Below, one piece after another: positions 35,207 to 44,787 of a DNA stretch of 64,000 bases. How positions within the stretch are numbered: position 1 is the first letter of the stretch; each line of letters begins with the position of its first letter. The translations under genes and the position numbers were made by a program. Source of the stretch: Gammaproteobacteria bacterium (GTDB taxonomy: Bacteria; Pseudomonadota; Gammaproteobacteria; Pseudomonadales; IMCC2047); NCBI GenBank assembly GCA_021773395.1, contig JAJFKB010000008.1, positions 1-64,000 on the forward strand, read 5' to 3'. The notes beneath the pieces are model-generated. The model saw only the letters and a list, made by a program, of their open reading frames with translations, was not told the origin of the DNA and did not search any database.

Positions 35207-36295
35207 TTAAGATTGCATATATTCGGTAAGCACATTCATTACCGCTTTATTTTCATCACTCGAACCGACAGTGATACGTAGATGATTATCCCCTTCGCCA
35301 CCAACGGGACGGGGAATAATTCCTTTACTTTGCAGGTATGTCGCAGCACCCTGCGCCGTTTTATTTCTGTTGCCGGGAAAACGGATCAAATAAAAGTTGG
35401 TAACGCTGGGTACGACAACTAATCCTAGCGTAGCGAGGTGGCTACTAATTTGCTCTAACGATTGAGCGTTATGCTCGCAAATCGCTTTGGTATAAGCCGT
35501 ATCCTTAATCGCAGCAGCGGCTGCCGCCAAGGCTGGACCATTTGTGTTAAATGGCGTGCGGATACGCTGCACCGCATCAACTACTCTTTCAGGACAATAA
35601 GCCCAACCGATACGTAATGATGGTAAGCCATAAATTTTTGAAAACGTACGTGTCACGACGATATTTTGAAACTGATCCACTAGGGCTAGCCCATCCTCAT
35701 AATCATCACGCATAACGTATTCTGCATAAGCGCCGTCAATAATGAATAAAACTGCTTTCGGCAATTCCGCGTGCAAGCGTTTTAGCTCGTCCCTTGGCAG
35801 GTAAGTGCCCGTAGGGTTATTCGGATTCGCAACAATGACAACACGGGTTTTATCGGTGACGCGTTCTAACAGCGCATCCACGTCGACAAGATAATTTCGC
35901 TCTGGAGCGATCACTACTTCAGAGCCTTGCCCAGTGGCGTGTATACGGCACATAACAAAGCCATTCTCGCTCAGTAGTACCTGATCGCCCTCGCCCGCAT
36001 AGGCGCGAAGAAATAGCGCTAATAGTTCATCAGAACCATTACCGCAGATAATTCGCTCAGCATCAAGATTATATACTTCGGCAATTGCTTTGCGTAAGCC
36101 GGTCTGTGCGCCGTCAGGGTACCGGTTTAGCTGCTGCCCCGCACGTTGATAAGCCTCCACAGCAGCGGGGCTGGGACCAGCTGAAGATTCGTTCGAGGAT
36201 AACTTTATCGGGTTTTCAATACCGGCAATTTCACTTTGCCCCTGAATATAGCGGCCTATTTTTAATACACCAGGTTTGGGTTGCGGATAACTCAT
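35207..36295 (-). CDS. Class I/II aminotransferase, HisC-like
   Basis: 362-residue PLP enzyme of the histidinol-phosphate/aromatic aminotransferase group. PLP lysine in TRTFSKIYGLPSLRIGW; substrate-side motifs NPNNPTG and IIDGAYAEY. GAGGA precedes the ATG. Not in a histidine operon: it stands between an aldehyde dehydrogenase (26 bp away) and a TPP enzyme. That context favours catabolic transamination of an amino acid, perhaps aromatic or branched, over histidine synthesis. Confidence 0.9.
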   Translation of the reverse strand: MSYPQPKPGVLKIGRYIQGQSEIAGIENPIKLSSNESSAGPSPAAVEAYQRAGQQLNRYPDGAQTGLRKAIAEVYNLDAERIICGNGSDELLALFLRAYAGEGDQVLLSENGFVMCRIHATGQGSEVVIAPERNYLVDVDALLERVTDKTRVVIVANPNNPTGTYLPRDELKRLHAELPKAVLFIIDGAYAEYVMRDDYEDGLALVDQFQNIVVTRTFSKIYGLPSLRIGWAYCPERVVDAVQRIRTPFNTNGPALAAAAAAIKDTAYTKAICEHNAQSLEQISSHLATLGLVVVPSVTNFYLIRFPGNRNKTAQGAATYLQSKGIIPRPVGGEGDNHLRITVGSSDENKAVMNVLTEYMQS

Positions 36296-36481
36296 TCAAT
36301 CCTCTCTGTTATAAAAAATCATTACTCGTTCAACCACACAACGGTTCTAATCAGCGGTAGGATCACTAAATTGCTATCGCTGATAACACCCAACAAACGG
36401 GTATTGAAAAAGTCATGGAGGATGATTTTCAAATAACATCCCCGTAGTGAGTGGTTGTTATACGGGACCATAGCATTGACA

Positions 36482-38125
36482 TTACTTGCACAAATATTTG
36501 CGATTTTGTGGCATCATTAAAAATGGCCAAGGTGCCGGGAAAAACTCATCAACTTTAACGTCAATGATCGATGGGCCATTCTGCTCAAAGGCATTACGGA
36601 TAGCGGTTCTTAAACTTTCCGGATCATGGGCTGAAAAGCCTGCAGCACCGAAACTTTCTGCCATTTTTACAAAATCGGGGTTATGCAGATCGGAGCATAT
36701 CACACGACCATCGAACCACTCTTTTTGCTGTCGTTGTACGTTAGTGAAACGGCCATCATTGAAAATAATTGTCACCAGCGGCAATTGGTACTGTACCGCT
36801 GTTGCTAACTCTTGCATGGTGAACATAAAACCACCATCACCGCTGACCTGAATTACCTTTTTATCCATATTGCCCGCCATAACCCCCAGTGCGGTGGCAT
36901 AGCCATAACCCAAAGTGCCCTGATAACCAGCGCTGATATGCTGTCGCGGCTGGTAAACCGGAAAACCATACCAGGAAACAAAGCCAACCTGAGTGACCTC
37001 GTCGACAAATATCCCATCTCTCGGTAGCTCTTCGCGAATCACGTCCAGGTAACCCATCTGTGGACCGACCTTAGCGCGAATCTTCGTATCAATTTCGGCC
37101 TTAAGCGCAGTGAGCTCGACTTCTCGCGAAACACTCTGGTGTCCTTTGCTTTGGAGTGCGGCGCCAATGGCCTTGAGCACGTTTGCTGCGTCACCAACAA
37201 TGCCTACTTCCGGCGTGCAAATACGCTGTATTTGCTTCGGATCAATATCCACGCGAATAAGTTTAAGATCGTCATCTTTGCCCCACATCACTAACGGCCA
37301 GTGCAGTCGGGTACCGATCGCTAAAACGGCATCGGCTTCGCCCCAGAGTCGATGTCCCATTGGAAAGTTCGCACTTAAATAATGTTCAGATGAAATAACG
37401 CCCTTGCCACTACGACAGGCCATTACCGGAGCTTGCAGAGCTTGCGCCACGGCAAGCAGCGGTTCGCTCGCCTCCAGCGCACCGGAGCCGATTACGATCA
37501 TGGGCTTCTTTGCTTTGGTCAGCATTTCAACTGCCTGATCAATCAGGCTTGAGTCGACGGGCTGCTTCGGGTAATCCGTTTTTGCAGGAAGTAACTCGAC
37601 TTCAGATTGCATTCCCATAATATCCATCGGCATTTCCACTTCGACGGGCTGAGGACAACCGGTGGTCAATTGCTTGAACGCTTCCTGAATAATATCGGGT
37701 GTCTGCGCGGGATGATCGATGCTTGATGCCCATTTGGTTATATGACGGATCATACCTAGTTGATCATTGATTTCGTGCAGATCACCATAACCTTTGCCAA
37801 TGCCTGTCGAAGGGATTTGTCCCGATACGCATAATACCGGCGAATAGTTGCCCCAAGCGGTACAAAGCGCGCCCGTAGAATTTAAAAGTCCCGGGCCGGG
37901 GACAACAGTATAGACACCGACCTTACCGGTCGACTTGGCATAACCGTAAGCCATATAAGCGACACCCTGCTCATGGCGTGAGTGGATCAGGCGTATGCCA
38001 TCGCCTTCTTTGTACATTGCATCGAACAGATGGTCTAACTGACCGCCCGGTAATCCAAAAATCGTATCTACGCCGTTGTTCAGTAACGATTTAATGATGG
38101 CTTGTGCGCCCGTCATTTGTGTCAT
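36482..38125 (-). CDS. Thiamine-diphosphate-dependent 2-oxoacid decarboxylase/carboligase-like enzyme
   Basis: 547 residues of the acetolactate synthase-like superfamily. Cofactor Glu in HSRHEQGVAYMAYGYA; TPP-binding GDG...N motif in VSGDGGFMFTMQE and IFNDGRF; the central domain lies between. It is not a biosynthetic IlvB in context, since no small subunit is adjacent. Either decarboxylation of a 2-oxoacid to an aldehyde or carboligation is possible; the neighbouring aldehyde dehydrogenase and aminotransferase favour decarboxylation. ATG at 38125 has GAGGTGAGC immediately upstream; the GTG at 38131 is within that site. Confidence 0.85.
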   Translation of the reverse strand: MTQMTGAQAIIKSLLNNGVDTIFGLPGGQLDHLFDAMYKEGDGIRLIHSRHEQGVAYMAYGYAKSTGKVGVYTVVPGPGLLNSTGALCTAWGNYSPVLCVSGQIPSTGIGKGYGDLHEINDQLGMIRHITKWASSIDHPAQTPDIIQEAFKQLTTGCPQPVEVEMPMDIMGMQSEVELLPAKTDYPKQPVDSSLIDQAVEMLTKAKKPMIVIGSGALEASEPLLAVAQALQAPVMACRSGKGVISSEHYLSANFPMGHRLWGEADAVLAIGTRLHWPLVMWGKDDDLKLIRVDIDPKQIQRICTPEVGIVGDAANVLKAIGAALQSKGHQSVSREVELTALKAEIDTKIRAKVGPQMGYLDVIREELPRDGIFVDEVTQVGFVSWYGFPVYQPRQHISAGYQGTLGYGYATALGVMAGNMDKKVIQVSGDGGFMFTMQELATAVQYQLPLVTIIFNDGRFTNVQRQQKEWFDGRVICSDLHNPDFVKMAESFGAAGFSAHDPESLRTAIRNAFEQNGPSIIDVKVDEFFPAPWPFLMMPQNRKYLCK

Positions 38126-38161
38126 GCTCACCTCTTAAAATTTATCTCTCAGTAAATGCGC

Positions 38162-38425
38162 TTAGGCACCCTGCTTCTTGGCTGCCAACTTCGCTTTCTT
38201 CCTTTTGCGGTAACGGATCAGGAAAAACGGGAAGCCTAATAAATACAGCCATACCCTGGGATTGGATAGCGCTTTCCCTGCCGCCGACATCACATCATCA
38301 GGGCTGACGTACACCTTGGTTTGCATCGATTGCTCGGGAGCGCTGTGAATAATCAGATGATCCTTTTTATATTCAAAGACACCAAACTGAAAATCGATAT
38401 CCGCCAGTTTACTTTTGACTTTCAT
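38162..38425 (-). CDS. Small single-span membrane protein, unknown
   Basis: 87 residues: a polar N-terminal half (FEYKKDHLIIHSA, QTKVYVSPDDVMSAAG), one hydrophobic span WLYLLGFPFFLI, and a strongly basic C-terminus (RYRKRKKAKLAAKK), so N-out or C-in topology is likely. No family recognised. It lies 36 bp upstream of the TPP enzyme and 15 bp after the C-N hydrolase on the same strand, so it is a probable operon member. Confidence 0.65.
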   Translation of the reverse strand: MKVKSKLADIDFQFGVFEYKKDHLIIHSAPEQSMQTKVYVSPDDVMSAAGKALSNPRVWLYLLGFPFFLIRYRKRKKAKLAAKKQGA

Positions 38426-38440
38426 CTTAAATCCTCACCC

Positions 38441-39601
38441 TCAGCTTTTGCGCAAGCGGCCGGTCTTTTGGGCGTAATCAATCCGATCTTGCAACAGTGT
38501 TGACATCTCCTCCGGCTCATAACCCGTTGGCGGCGTAAATTGACCGCGACCATAGAGGTCGTCAAAAACGCCTTTGCAAAGATCTATTTTGTCAGACAAT
38601 GTCCGTGGTGGTTTGCCCGATGGGAATTGATTTGCCGGATAGATTGGTTTTTCATAGATCTGCTTGAAACCTTCGGTACGCACATCAACCCAGGTGTTGT
38701 GGTTGGTGCGCGAGCGGTAATGACGTAACGCTTCAATATCGATAGTTACTGCTAGCACTTGCTCTGCTGGATAGGGTGCCTCCCTAAGCACCATGCCTGT
38801 GTAGTCAATCGCAAAGGAATGACCGGGACAAAAAGCTTTGGGGTAATACTCGTAATTTACTGAGCCCCAGTTAGAACCTAGCACGTAGGCCATGTTGTCG
38901 TGAGCACGGGTGCGACGGGTGAACATCCAGAAATCCCAAGGTTGAGATACGCCTTCCACCTCCTGAATAGCGCCCGGGTGACAAATCACCTCGACGCCGT
39001 TGAAACCCAATGCGCGGGACACTTCCGGGGTACAGCCATCATGGCAGGTCATGGTGCCCAGCTTGCCGATATCGGTATCAACAACCGGGAACAGATCTTT
39101 GATATCGCCGCCAAGTTTTGTGCAATATTCGTCGAAAATATCATGTGGACTAGTACCCAGTCCAACCGTCGCTGGGATATGCCATTTGTGGTACTTAAGA
39201 ATCACTTCTCCTGTCGGCCCGATAATGATATTGGCATTAAACCATCGGTCCGGGAATTCTGGCACTTGTTCAACCACGCCGCCAGCGCAAATATACAAAC
39301 CATACTCTTTGGCAATAGCGCCCAAAATATCAATTTCAGGCCCCGGCACAGTAATCGCTTTCTTCATTTGATCGGCGATACCGCTTTCGCCTTTGCCCGG
39401 TGTACCCACACCTTGCATAAAGTACTCAGGCAATACCACCAACCGAACCGGCACTTCCCAAAAATAACCGACGCCAAAGTGGATCAGATTGCAGACTCGA
39501 TCCAGATTCTTCCTGACGTCCGCCATGTCTTTCGCAACGGTGACTTCCGGCTGAATGATCAGCGCGGTATAGGGTTCAATTCGTTCTCTCATGTGTTTCA
39601 C
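38441..39601 (-). CDS. Carbon-nitrogen hydrolase (nitrilase superfamily), copy 2
   Basis: 386 residues. Triad candidates: Glu in VVLPEYFMQG, Lys in ILKYHKWHIPA and Cys in GTMTCHDGCTPE. Related to the copy at 14821-16020, both having IDIEALRxxR and IYxxPIxPxN style segments in the long C-terminal part. Typical reactions are hydrolysis of amides or nitriles. In this operon it could open a C-N bond of the substrate ahead of the aminotransferase/TPP/ALDH steps. Two such enzymes in one window is unusual. Confidence 0.86.
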   Translation of the reverse strand: MKHMRERIEPYTALIIQPEVTVAKDMADVRKNLDRVCNLIHFGVGYFWEVPVRLVVLPEYFMQGVGTPGKGESGIADQMKKAITVPGPEIDILGAIAKEYGLYICAGGVVEQVPEFPDRWFNANIIIGPTGEVILKYHKWHIPATVGLGTSPHDIFDEYCTKLGGDIKDLFPVVDTDIGKLGTMTCHDGCTPEVSRALGFNGVEVICHPGAIQEVEGVSQPWDFWMFTRRTRAHDNMAYVLGSNWGSVNYEYYPKAFCPGHSFAIDYTGMVLREAPYPAEQVLAVTIDIEALRHYRSRTNHNTWVDVRTEGFKQIYEKPIYPANQFPSGKPPRTLSDKIDLCKGVFDDLYGRGQFTPPTGYEPEEMSTLLQDRIDYAQKTGRLRKS

Positions 39602-39787
39602 CTATTAACTGTGTTTAACTTCGTATCAATTTATTAACTTTTCAGCCGAAAAATGCTCAATTCATTGTTCTCCGAGAAAAAAATTGATCGGATGAGGTGG
39701 CTCAACAATTCATCAAACCACCTCACCCAACCAATCGGAGGGATCGGTCTGCGCTTTTTCCCTTATCGTTAGCCGAGCGCTCGGCGA

Positions 39788-41374
39788 CTAAAAGTCAAAT
39801 TCATCCTCTTCATGCTTCAAACCCATATCCGCCAATATCTCATTGGCGGCAACAGTACCCATACCGCAGATACCCCCGCCCGGATGACAGGATGGGCCGG
39901 TCATATAGAGTTTCTTAAAGGGACCTCGGTAATCGGAATAGTTAGGAAATGGCCGAAAAGAGCCCATTTGCGCCAATGTACGCTCGCCTCCGGTAGTCAC
40001 GCCTTTATAAAAGCACAGGTTGGCGCGCGCGAGGCTAGGCCCGGTTTCAACGTATTCGCCAAGAATATTGTCATCGCTCATATTCGTCGTGTAATTGCGC
40101 AATTGTTTCAATAAAGTGTTACGTATATAACTCGGTGCGATTTCTTCCCAATTTTCTCCGCTGGCAAGGTCAACCGGCACGAAAGTATCCATAATTAAAG
40201 TATGTTTTCCCTCAGGCGCGCGCGTTGAATCCATTGTGCTCCATGCTGCAGTCCACAAAAAAGGATCGGAAGGCGCAAGACCTTGGGCCATTTCGCTGTA
40301 CTGTCGGTCAATATCCGCAACATTGCCAAAAATGCGCTGAAATGCGGTTTTGTTCATATCCGGATGGCCCTTAAAATTCGGCGCTTCGTTTAACGCATAG
40401 TGCACTCTAGCGATGGTGACGTTGCCGAACTGGAAGTTTCTCACCATCTTGGTGAAGTCATCAGGAAGCTGGCCTTCCTCGAAACCGTGCAAATAGGTTT
40501 GATAGGGATCGAGTGCGCTCACCACACCCTGTTTAGCGGTAATCTCCGTGCCGTCCTCCAGCCGGAAACCGATACAGGTATCACCCTCAACAATAAATTT
40601 ACGCACCGTTGCATTGGTTAAAACCTTACTTCCATTGGCTTCAATATAACGCTGCATCGCCACCGAAAGCATGCCGCTACCGCCCTCTGGAATTGACTGT
40701 CCGTAGTAATGAATACTGGGAATCATGACGTAAAAGCCAGCCGCAGTACCAAGCTGATCAGGCAGTGTTTGCGGAGCCATGGCCCAGCCTAAAATAAAGG
40801 CACGCACATGCTCGTTTTCAAAATTCTCTAAGGTAAATTGGCGCGAACTTAACTGGTAATCACGTAATCGTTTCAAACCCTCCGGGCTGTTCTCCATAGC
40901 TTGATACATGTAGCTTGGCGGTGCTGGCGGTGCGAACATACCCTTAACCACACCATCCTGAATCTCTCCGAACTCTTCGTAAATCTCTTTATAACGAATA
41001 GAATCCTTTTTCGAATATTCAGCAATGGTGTCACAGGTTTTATCGACACTTTTGTATACAACAATACCCTGCCCTTCGTACTTGTTCGGGTGGCCAGTAA
41101 TCGCATCCTCAGACCAAATATACTTAAGGCCGTGCTTTTCAAATTCGGGTAAAAGCTCTTTAAAATCGGGGTTGAGATGAATCCATACATGGGATGATCC
41201 GAAGGGATCATGTTTATAACCAGGCAAAGTCAGTTCGCGTGTTAAAACGCCACCACCAACCCATTCATTGCGCTCGGCGACCAGTACTTTTAGGCCATTT
41301 TTTACTAGCAGAGAGGCGCAAATTAAGGCGTTGTGCCCTCCTCCTGCAATAATTACGTCATAATCAGACATCAA
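39788..41374 (-). CDS. FAD-dependent oxidoreductase, PYROXD2/phytoene-desaturase-like
   Basis: 528 residues with the dinucleotide motif IAGGGHNALICASLLVKNG near the start and ERNEWVGGG after it. The C-terminal FAD-binding segment is YMTGPSCHPGGGICGMG. The closest familiar family is COG1233, phytoene dehydrogenase-like proteins such as PYROXD2. There is no carotenoid gene near, so this is probably an amine/alkene-type oxidoreductase in the catabolic set between ManD and the C-N hydrolase. The physiological substrate is unknown for this family. Confidence 0.85.
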   Translation of the reverse strand: MMSDYDVIIAGGGHNALICASLLVKNGLKVLVAERNEWVGGGVLTRELTLPGYKHDPFGSSHVWIHLNPDFKELLPEFEKHGLKYIWSEDAITGHPNKYEGQGIVVYKSVDKTCDTIAEYSKKDSIRYKEIYEEFGEIQDGVVKGMFAPPAPPSYMYQAMENSPEGLKRLRDYQLSSRQFTLENFENEHVRAFILGWAMAPQTLPDQLGTAAGFYVMIPSIHYYGQSIPEGGSGMLSVAMQRYIEANGSKVLTNATVRKFIVEGDTCIGFRLEDGTEITAKQGVVSALDPYQTYLHGFEEGQLPDDFTKMVRNFQFGNVTIARVHYALNEAPNFKGHPDMNKTAFQRIFGNVADIDRQYSEMAQGLAPSDPFLWTAAWSTMDSTRAPEGKHTLIMDTFVPVDLASGENWEEIAPSYIRNTLLKQLRNYTTNMSDDNILGEYVETGPSLARANLCFYKGVTTGGERTLAQMGSFRPFPNYSDYRGPFKKLYMTGPSCHPGGGICGMGTVAANEILADMGLKHEEDEFDF

Positions 41375-41417
41375 CTACCTCTAATCTTGTGCTTTGATTC
41401 TTGTCTTAAACTTGGGT

Positions 41418-42626
41418 TTACCAATTCCACATGGTGCCGTCCATTAAACGGTTCACTGGCAGGTATGCGCGTTGGTAAGGGTATTTAGCGGCTAACTCTT
41501 CGTTAATATCGACGCCATGCCCTGCAGCTTCACCTGGGTATAGATAGCCGTCTTTAAAGCTGTAGCAATGTGGGAATACCTCGTCAGTTTGCTCCGTATG
41601 TCGCATGTACTCCTGAATGCCAAAATTCGGTACCCAGGTATCAAAGTGCAACGCGGCGCCCATGCAGATCGGTGATAGGTCTGTCGCGCCATGACAACCA
41701 GTGCGTACCTGATATAGCGAAGCGAAATCCGCAATCCGTCTGAGGTGGGTGATTCCACCGGCATGAACTACGGTAGTGCGGATATAGTCAATTAACTGCT
41801 CCTGAATTAGGTTTTTACAATCCCAGATCGTATTGAAAATTTCCCCTACCGCTAAAGGTGTCACCGTGTGCTGTCTGATTAGCCGAAAGGCTTCCTGGTT
41901 TTCGGCAGGTGTAGCGTCCTCTAGCCAGAATAAACGGTACTCCTCTAGAGACTTGCCCAAACGGGCTGCCTCTACCGGCGTCAAGCGATGATGAACGTCG
42001 TGCAGCAAATGCGGTTCATAGCCAAACTCTTCTCTTAAACGAGCAAATAGTTTGGGCACATGATCGAGGTACTTCTCGGTGGACCAGATATTCTCCGTGG
42101 GCAACGCTCCATCAGCGGGCTCATAGTACATTTTGTCCTGCGAAACCCCATATGTGGAACCCAAACCTGGAACGCCGGTTTGGGCTCTAATAGCCTTATA
42201 TCCCAGCTCAATATACTTGTTTACTTCTGTAGTGGTTTGTTCGATATCAACGCCGTTGGCATGTCCGTACACCATAATCCCGTCACGGCTTTTGCCGCCT
42301 AACAGCTGATAAAGAGGCATGTTCGCTGCTTTGGCCTTAATATCCCATAACGCAGTATCAACCGCAGCGATAGCACTCATCGTTACTGGCCCTTTGCGCC
42401 AATAGCAGCCGCGATACAAATATTGCCAAATATCCTCAATCTGCCTAGCATCCCGGCCTATCAGACAAGGTGCCACATGATCCCGTAGATACGAGGCGAC
42501 AGCTAACTCACGACCGTTTAGGGTCGCGTCGCCGACCCCGTATACGCCATCCTCAGTCACAATTTTTAATGTGACAAAATTTCTACCAGGACAGGTAATA
42601 ATTATCTTAGCATCAACGATTTTCAC
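41418..42626 (-). CDS. manD: D-mannonate dehydratase (enolase superfamily, ManD/RspA type)
   Basis: 402 residues. Metal ligands Asp in LLHDVHHR, Glu in FWLEDATP and Glu in AVGEIFN, plus the ManD-type Arg and Tyr in [15 protein letters not shown] and the His of HDVHH. It dehydrates D-mannonate to 2-keto-3-deoxygluconate, which KdgK (50379) phosphorylates. Some members also act on gluconate or are promiscuous, so mannonate is the likeliest rather than certain substrate. First gene of the minus-strand set, divergent from the GntR regulator. Confidence 0.9.
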   Translation of the reverse strand: MKIVDAKIIITCPGRNFVTLKIVTEDGVYGVGDATLNGRELAVASYLRDHVAPCLIGRDARQIEDIWQYLYRGCYWRKGPVTMSAIAAVDTALWDIKAKAANMPLYQLLGGKSRDGIMVYGHANGVDIEQTTTEVNKYIELGYKAIRAQTGVPGLGSTYGVSQDKMYYEPADGALPTENIWSTEKYLDHVPKLFARLREEFGYEPHLLHDVHHRLTPVEAARLGKSLEEYRLFWLEDATPAENQEAFRLIRQHTVTPLAVGEIFNTIWDCKNLIQEQLIDYIRTTVVHAGGITHLRRIADFASLYQVRTGCHGATDLSPICMGAALHFDTWVPNFGIQEYMRHTEQTDEVFPHCYSFKDGYLYPGEAAGHGVDINEELAAKYPYQRAYLPVNRLMDGTMWNW

Positions 42627-43045
42627 TTAATTAGCCCTTTAATAACAGCAGTGTGGCCGAGCAAAAACGGAAACTATGGGCAAACTGCATAAAATCTGAA
42701 TATATGGGATGATTTTAGTGGGCGATTCGGACGTATATTTTGCTCGAAAAGCAGACCACCAAAGGCGCGTAATCAAAAACCTGGAACAATATTATCACTA
42801 TAATTAAATTAAACTCAATAGCTAGATGCTTCTTTTAATGGGATTATTTAAAATAACTTATGCTTAAAAGTGGCAATTCAGCTACTTGCTCCCGGATTCT
42901 AAGATTTATATAACGGTAACTACGCCACGAGAGCCCTAAAATAGCTTCTTTATTTACCCAAATGAATGGCACGCTCTAATAAGTTGCTATATCATTAATC
43001 CCATAATTAATTTTGGTGTTTTTTAACCGCGCTGGATTTTTAATC
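42627..43045. other. Divergent control region, ManD / GntR
   Basis: About 420 bp of AT-rich sequence between the manD start and the GntR start. It must hold promoters for both directions. No convincing FadR/UxuR-type operator (TGGT-N-ACCA) or -35/-10 pair stood out by eye. No open frame or stem-loop of note. Confidence 0.4.
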
Positions 43046-43780
43046 ATGCTGACACAACCCAAACCAAACACTCGCAGACAAGTTCCCTATGTCGTGCAAA
43101 GCCTTGGCAAACAGATAATTTCTGGCGATTACGATTCCGGAGATACATTACCCATTGAACCTGAGCTTGCAGCCATATTAGGCGTGGGGCGAAATGCATT
43201 ACGCGAAGCGGTTAAAGTGCTTGCCGGTAAGGGGCTGCTATCGACCGCCCCTCGAAGCGGCACCAAAGTGAGACCACGAGAAGATTGGAATATGCTCGAC
43301 CCCGACGTACTATCCTGGTATGCGAGCTGCAAAATTAATTCGCCGAAATTCATTCTCGATCTCACGGAAATGCGCCGCATTATCGAGCCAGAGGCCGCTG
43401 AACTCGCGGCGATGCGAGCAGAGCGAAACGATATCTCTCAGATCATGTCCGCCTATGAAGCCATGGAAAAAAGCGTTAAGGAGAACAACTTCGACGATTA
43501 CATGACCGCTGATATTGGCTTTCACGACGCGATTTTAATGGCGACTCACAATGCTGTTCTGGCCAATTTGAGAAACGCCATCACTGCTTTTTTAAAGATT
43601 AATTTCACCGTGGTCGCTCATCACCCTTCGGCGGCATCTGATAATCTTGAGCGGCACCGCAAAATTGCTTGGGCGATAGCAGCAGGCGATGCTAAAAAAG
43701 CGCGTACAGTGACACTTGAGTTGTTAGACCAAAACCGCTCCATTATCGAAGGGGAAATCGCCAAACAACCGGAGGATTAG
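43046..43780 (+). CDS. GntR-family (FadR-type) transcriptional regulator
   Basis: About 244 residues. The winged helix is N-terminal (QIISGDYDSGDTLPIEPELA, then VGRNALREAVKVLAGKGLL), and an all-helical FCD-type effector domain follows (with DxxFHDAILMATHN and a metal/ligand His pattern). ATG at 43046 is chosen over an upstream GTG. FCD regulators commonly sense sugar acids, so it may control manD and the flanking catabolic operon and possibly the convergent Gfo/Idh side. Its stop codon ends at 43780, directly before the stop of the convergent gene. Confidence 0.9.
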   Translation: MLTQPKPNTRRQVPYVVQSLGKQIISGDYDSGDTLPIEPELAAILGVGRNALREAVKVLAGKGLLSTAPRSGTKVRPREDWNMLDPDVLSWYASCKINSPKFILDLTEMRRIIEPEAAELAAMRAERNDISQIMSAYEAMEKSVKENNFDDYMTADIGFHDAILMATHNAVLANLRNAITAFLKINFTVVAHHPSAASDNLERHRKIAWAIAAGDAKKARTVTLELLDQNRSIIEGEIAKQPED

Positions 43781-44782
43781 TTACAGGGCCTCGGCCTCTC
43801 CGGGGTAACGAAGACCAATCTGATGACGAATTTCATCCATCGTTCGCATAATCGCCAAAGTTTCATCAAGCGCCATTAAATCACTTTCCGTTTTACCTTG
43901 CTTCAAGCATCGGTTGACCTCAATAATTTCATGTCGATAACCACTGCGCACATCCGTAAAGTCGAAGACGCTATCCGTCTCACCAGGAACACTAACAGTT
44001 ATTTTTGAAGGGCAAAAAACGGGAGGATGAAGATAAATTTTGCCTTTACTACCCAGCAGAGTTAAATCCGGTGAAGACTTCGCCCGATGGGAAACATAAA
44101 GGTTGGCAATTTCACCTTTTGCATGTGTCAGTAATATCGCTTCGTGCTCATCCACACCGGTTTCGCCAAGTGCTCCGGTAGCCTGAATTTTAATCGGCTG
44201 CCCAAACAGCATGGAAGCCATTGCCACGAGATAAACCCCTGCGTCCAGCAATATCCCGCCACCCAAGTCGGGATTAAACAAGTAATATTCCGGGTCAAAC
44301 TCAGGCATATAGGCGCCACCGCCGAGCATGATTTGCACGTCGCCGATTATTTTTTGCGACAATAGCTCGTTTAATTTGGCGATAGCAGGCAAGCAACGGG
44401 TCCACATTGCTTCCATCAGAAAGAGATTTTTTTCTCGCGCCAGAGCGATGAGCTCCTGCGCTTGCTTGGCATTAATACAAAATGGCTTTTCACACAAAAC
44501 CGCTTTCCCGGCCTGCAGACAGAGGATGCTCTGGTCTTTATGCTGCGAGTGTGGCGTGGCGATATAAACCACATCTACTTCAGAGTCACGAGCTAGTTTT
44601 TCATAACCTGCATAGCGGTGCGGCACACTGAACTGATCGCCAAACCGGTCAGCGGAAATTTGTGAGCGCGATGCGATAGCGACGAGCTGAGCATCTTCAA
44701 CCTCCATTAGCGCCTCCGCAAAATTGTGAGCCATGCCTCCTGTCCCCAGAATACCCCAACGAATTTTATTACTTGAAATCAT
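43781..44782 (-). CDS. Gfo/Idh/MocA-family oxidoreductase
   Basis: 333 residues with the NAD(P) motif ILGTGGMAHNFAEAL and the family EKP motif (LCEKPFCIN). Such enzymes oxidise or reduce sugars, inositol or glycoside C3 positions. ATG at 44782 is used because GGAGG lies 8 bases upstream. It ends the minus-strand catabolic operon; specific substrate unknown, probably a pyranose or sugar acid. Confidence 0.88.
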   Translation of the reverse strand: MISSNKIRWGILGTGGMAHNFAEALMEVEDAQLVAIASRSQISADRFGDQFSVPHRYAGYEKLARDSEVDVVYIATPHSQHKDQSILCLQAGKAVLCEKPFCINAKQAQELIALAREKNLFLMEAMWTRCLPAIAKLNELLSQKIIGDVQIMLGGGAYMPEFDPEYYLFNPDLGGGILLDAGVYLVAMASMLFGQPIKIQATGALGETGVDEHEAILLTHAKGEIANLYVSHRAKSSPDLTLLGSKGKIYLHPPVFCPSKITVSVPGETDSVFDFTDVRSGYRHEIIEVNRCLKQGKTESDLMALDETLAIMRTMDEIRHQIGLRYPGEAEAL

Positions 44783-44787
44783 ACCAA

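Noticed and set aside
35207..36295. Histidine biosynthesis hisC
   Set aside because: No other his gene is near; position between ALDH and TPP enzyme suggests a catabolic aminotransferase.
36482..38125. Biosynthetic acetolactate synthase large subunit
   Set aside because: No small subunit gene is adjacent, and neighbours are catabolic; only the superfamily assignment is supported.
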